Shown: piece by piece, positions 14,156 through 15,622 of the stretch
How the letters are laid out: every line of letters starts with the position of its first letter
How positions within the stretch are numbered: position 1 is the first letter of the stretch
Assembly (NCBI GenBank): GCA_946490455.1
Contig: CAMLXE010000012.1
Span: 1 to 15,622, forward strand
Origin: an uncultured Desulfovibrio sp.
GTDB lineage: Bacteria; Desulfobacterota; Desulfovibrionia; Desulfovibrionales; Desulfovibrionaceae
Direction: 5' to 3'
DNA: 15,622 bases
The notes under the pieces: generated by a model
The model's input: only the letters and a program-made list of their open reading frames with translations
The model's database searches: none
What the model was told of the DNA's origin: nothing
Position numbers and translations under genes: made by a program

Positions 14156-15541
14156 TTACTTGCCAATACAGAAAGAAGCAAAAATGCGGTTGAGTACATC
14201 ATCCGGTGTATCAAGACCTGTGATTTCTGCCATGAGAGCTGCGGCGGATTCAAGTCGTACCGCACACAGATCATAGGGAATTCCGGCCTGCACATCATCC
14301 ATCAGAGCTGCCAGTTCGTCCCGGACGCGTTCAAGACTTCGGGCCTGTCGCAGATTGGGGGCAGCCTCGTCGGGTTCCGGTTCTCTGCCTTCGGTTCTGT
14401 TCAGCGCAAGGCGGCGAATGGACGAAGCCAGTTCTTCCAGACCTTCTCCGGTCCGGGCGGAAACCGCTGCCTGGCCGGCTGATGGGAGAAGAGGTTCATA
14501 CCAGTCATCGGGAGGGGTGGCAAGGTCGAGCTTGTTCCAGACTGTCAGAGTCCGTTCCGGTCCCAGGTCACGGAGCAGAGAACAGTGGCTCTGGGTTACG
14601 CCTTCGGTCCCGTCAATGAGCAGAAGAACCACATCGGCGGAATCAATCATTTCCTTGCCCATGCGGATACCTCTGGCTTCGGCGGGATTATCCGTGTCCC
14701 TCAGGCCTGCCGTATCCACAAGCCGTGCAGGAAGTCCCGCAAAACGGACGGGTTCTTCGAGAAAATCTCGCGTTGTTCCCGGATATTCTGTCACAATGGC
14801 CCGTTCCCGTCCCAGAAAGGCGTTCATGAGACTGGATTTTCCGGCATTGACCGGTCCTGCGAGGGCAACCAGAATCCCTTCGCGCCAGCAGCGTGACCGT
14901 TCAAATCCCTGCAGAAGGGAGACAACAGCTTCTGCCACCGATCTGATCCCCGCCATAAAATCCTCCGGGGGCAGACATTCTGCTTCTTCTTCCGGGAAAT
15001 CCACGGCCAGACATATTCTGGCACGCAAATCTTCCAGGCGTTCACGCAGTGCATCGATACGTCTGCCCAGCAGTCCGTTCAGGCGAGTTGCAGCCAGCTG
15101 TGCCTCCTGCCGGGAAGGGGCGGCAATCATTTCCGCAATGGCTTCGGCCTGAGTGAGGTCCATCCGGCCGTTAAGGAAGGCACGGCGGGTAAATTCACCG
15201 CGGTCGGCCTGTCTGGCTCCGGCATCAAGACAGGCTTCCAGAACATTTTCCAGAAGCACAGGACCGCCATGGCATTGAAATTCTACAACGTCTTCCCCTG
15301 TAAACGTCCGTGGCGCAGGCATGAAGACCGCAAGCGCATCGTCCAGAGGTGTCCCCCCGGCATCCAGAACTATCCCTCGGCGCAGCATCCATGGCTTTGC
15401 ATCCTGTGCGGTTGACTTCCCGGAAGCTGGTCTGAACAGGCTTTCAAGAATGTTATGGGCCTTTGGTCCGCTGACGCGAATGATGCCGATACCTCCCGGA
15501 CCGGGAGCTGTGGCAATGGCGGCAATTGTGTCGGTATGCAT
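14156..15541 (-). CDS. mnmE: tRNA modification GTPase MnmE (TrmE)
   Basis: With MnmG, MnmE adds a (carboxymethyl)aminomethyl group to U34 of the tRNA wobble position. The start is the ATG at 15539-15541 with GGAG 5 nt upstream; the GTG six bases earlier overlaps that site. The 461-residue protein has the normal length. The N-terminal folate-binding domain starts DTIAAIATAPGPGGIGIIR and includes FQCHGGP (about 88-94). The GTPase domain has G1 GPVNAGKSS (229-237), G2 GTTRDFLEEP, G3 DTAGLR (276-281), G4 NKLD (336-339) and G5-like SARTGEG. It ends with the invariant CIGK (458-461), whose cysteine is needed for modification. It heads the minus-strand operon visible here; about 80 bp remain to the window edge, without a clear promoter or recognisable upstream gene. 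Confidence 0.97.
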   Translation of the reverse strand: MHTDTIAAIATAPGPGGIGIIRVSGPKAHNILESLFRPASGKSTAQDAKPWMLRRGIVLDAGGTPLDDALAVFMPAPRTFTGEDVVEFQCHGGPVLLENVLEACLDAGARQADRGEFTRRAFLNGRMDLTQAEAIAEMIAAPSRQEAQLAATRLNGLLGRRIDALRERLEDLRARICLAVDFPEEEAECLPPEDFMAGIRSVAEAVVSLLQGFERSRCWREGILVALAGPVNAGKSSLMNAFLGRERAIVTEYPGTTRDFLEEPVRFAGLPARLVDTAGLRDTDNPAEARGIRMGKEMIDSADVVLLLIDGTEGVTQSHCSLLRDLGPERTLTVWNKLDLATPPDDWYEPLLPSAGQAAVSARTGEGLEELASSIRRLALNRTEGREPEPDEAAPNLRQARSLERVRDELAALMDDVQAGIPYDLCAVRLESAAALMAEITGLDTPDDVLNRIFASFCIGK

Positions 15542-15622
15542 GTTCACTCCAGAGGCTGTTTGCCTGAATCAGAAACCAGAGAGCTGGAAAGAAGCAAAAG
15601 GGAGGAATGGCGACATGCGTCC
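15542..15622. other. Region upstream of mnmE at the window edge
   Basis: 81 bp with the mnmE ribosome site. One minus-strand frame is open from the edge to a TGA ending at the mnmE start region (about 25 codons), so the end of an upstream gene could lie here. Its sequence (rich in Ser and Leu) is not recognised. Confidence 0.25.

Noticed and set aside
1..15622. CRISPR arrays, insertion sequences, tRNA/rRNA genes, toxin-antitoxin pairs or phage genes
   Set aside because: I looked on both strands and found no spaced repeats, transposase motifs, cloverleaf arms or phage-type proteins.

Overview
The window reads as chromosomal, vertically inherited sequence from a sulfate-reducing deltaproteobacterium (Desulfovibrio-type, Desulfovibrionaceae). 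I infer this from the gene set and order. A Rex redox repressor sits directly behind the ATP synthase c and a subunit genes, as in Desulfovibrio vulgaris. There is also an AtpZ/AtpI pair, an lpxB gene (so an outer membrane), and a cytoplasmic CbiK-type cobaltochelatase. Base composition is about half G+C in genes and more A+T-rich in a few intergenic stretches. I saw no phage, insertion sequence, CRISPR array, tRNA or rRNA.

Layout from left to right. The 3' end of rpoD (+) runs off the left edge and closes with a textbook terminator; about 0.5 kb without a convincing gene follows. Then comes a long run on the minus strand. Read in its direction of transcription (right to left) it is: rfbD-like reductase (8161 to 7298), a 462-bp regulatory gap, lpxB, atpZ, atpI, atpB, atpE, rex, a truA gene broken by one in-frame TAA, and a small unrecognised gene (1646 to 1230). 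cbiK (+) is transcribed divergently from rfbD and convergently to a second minus-strand operon. That operon is mnmE, a DEDDy 3'-5' exonuclease, an AddB-like nuclease and a flavin-dependent nitronate monooxygenase-like enzyme. A 13-bp hairpin separates the two convergent units.

How the genes fit together. atpZ-atpI-atpB-atpE supply the membrane part of the ATP synthase, with its assembly factors; no F1 genes or atpF lie here. Rex senses NADH/NAD+ and commonly controls energy genes, so its position behind atpE suggests linked expression. lpxB is translationally coupled to atpZ by an ATGA overlap, which ties outer-membrane lipid A synthesis to the ATP synthase operon. CbiK inserts cobalt into sirohydrochlorin for the cobalamin branch and may also feed siroheme/heme synthesis. 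The mnmE operon joins tRNA modification with nucleic-acid processing enzymes.

The most notable points are the truA nonsense codon, an unusually symmetric divergent rfbD/cbiK control region with an inverted repeat centred exactly between the two -35 boxes, repeated palindromic half-sites upstream of lpxB, and mutually exclusive hairpins between atpE and rex. I did not find evidence for a wholly new multi-gene system.
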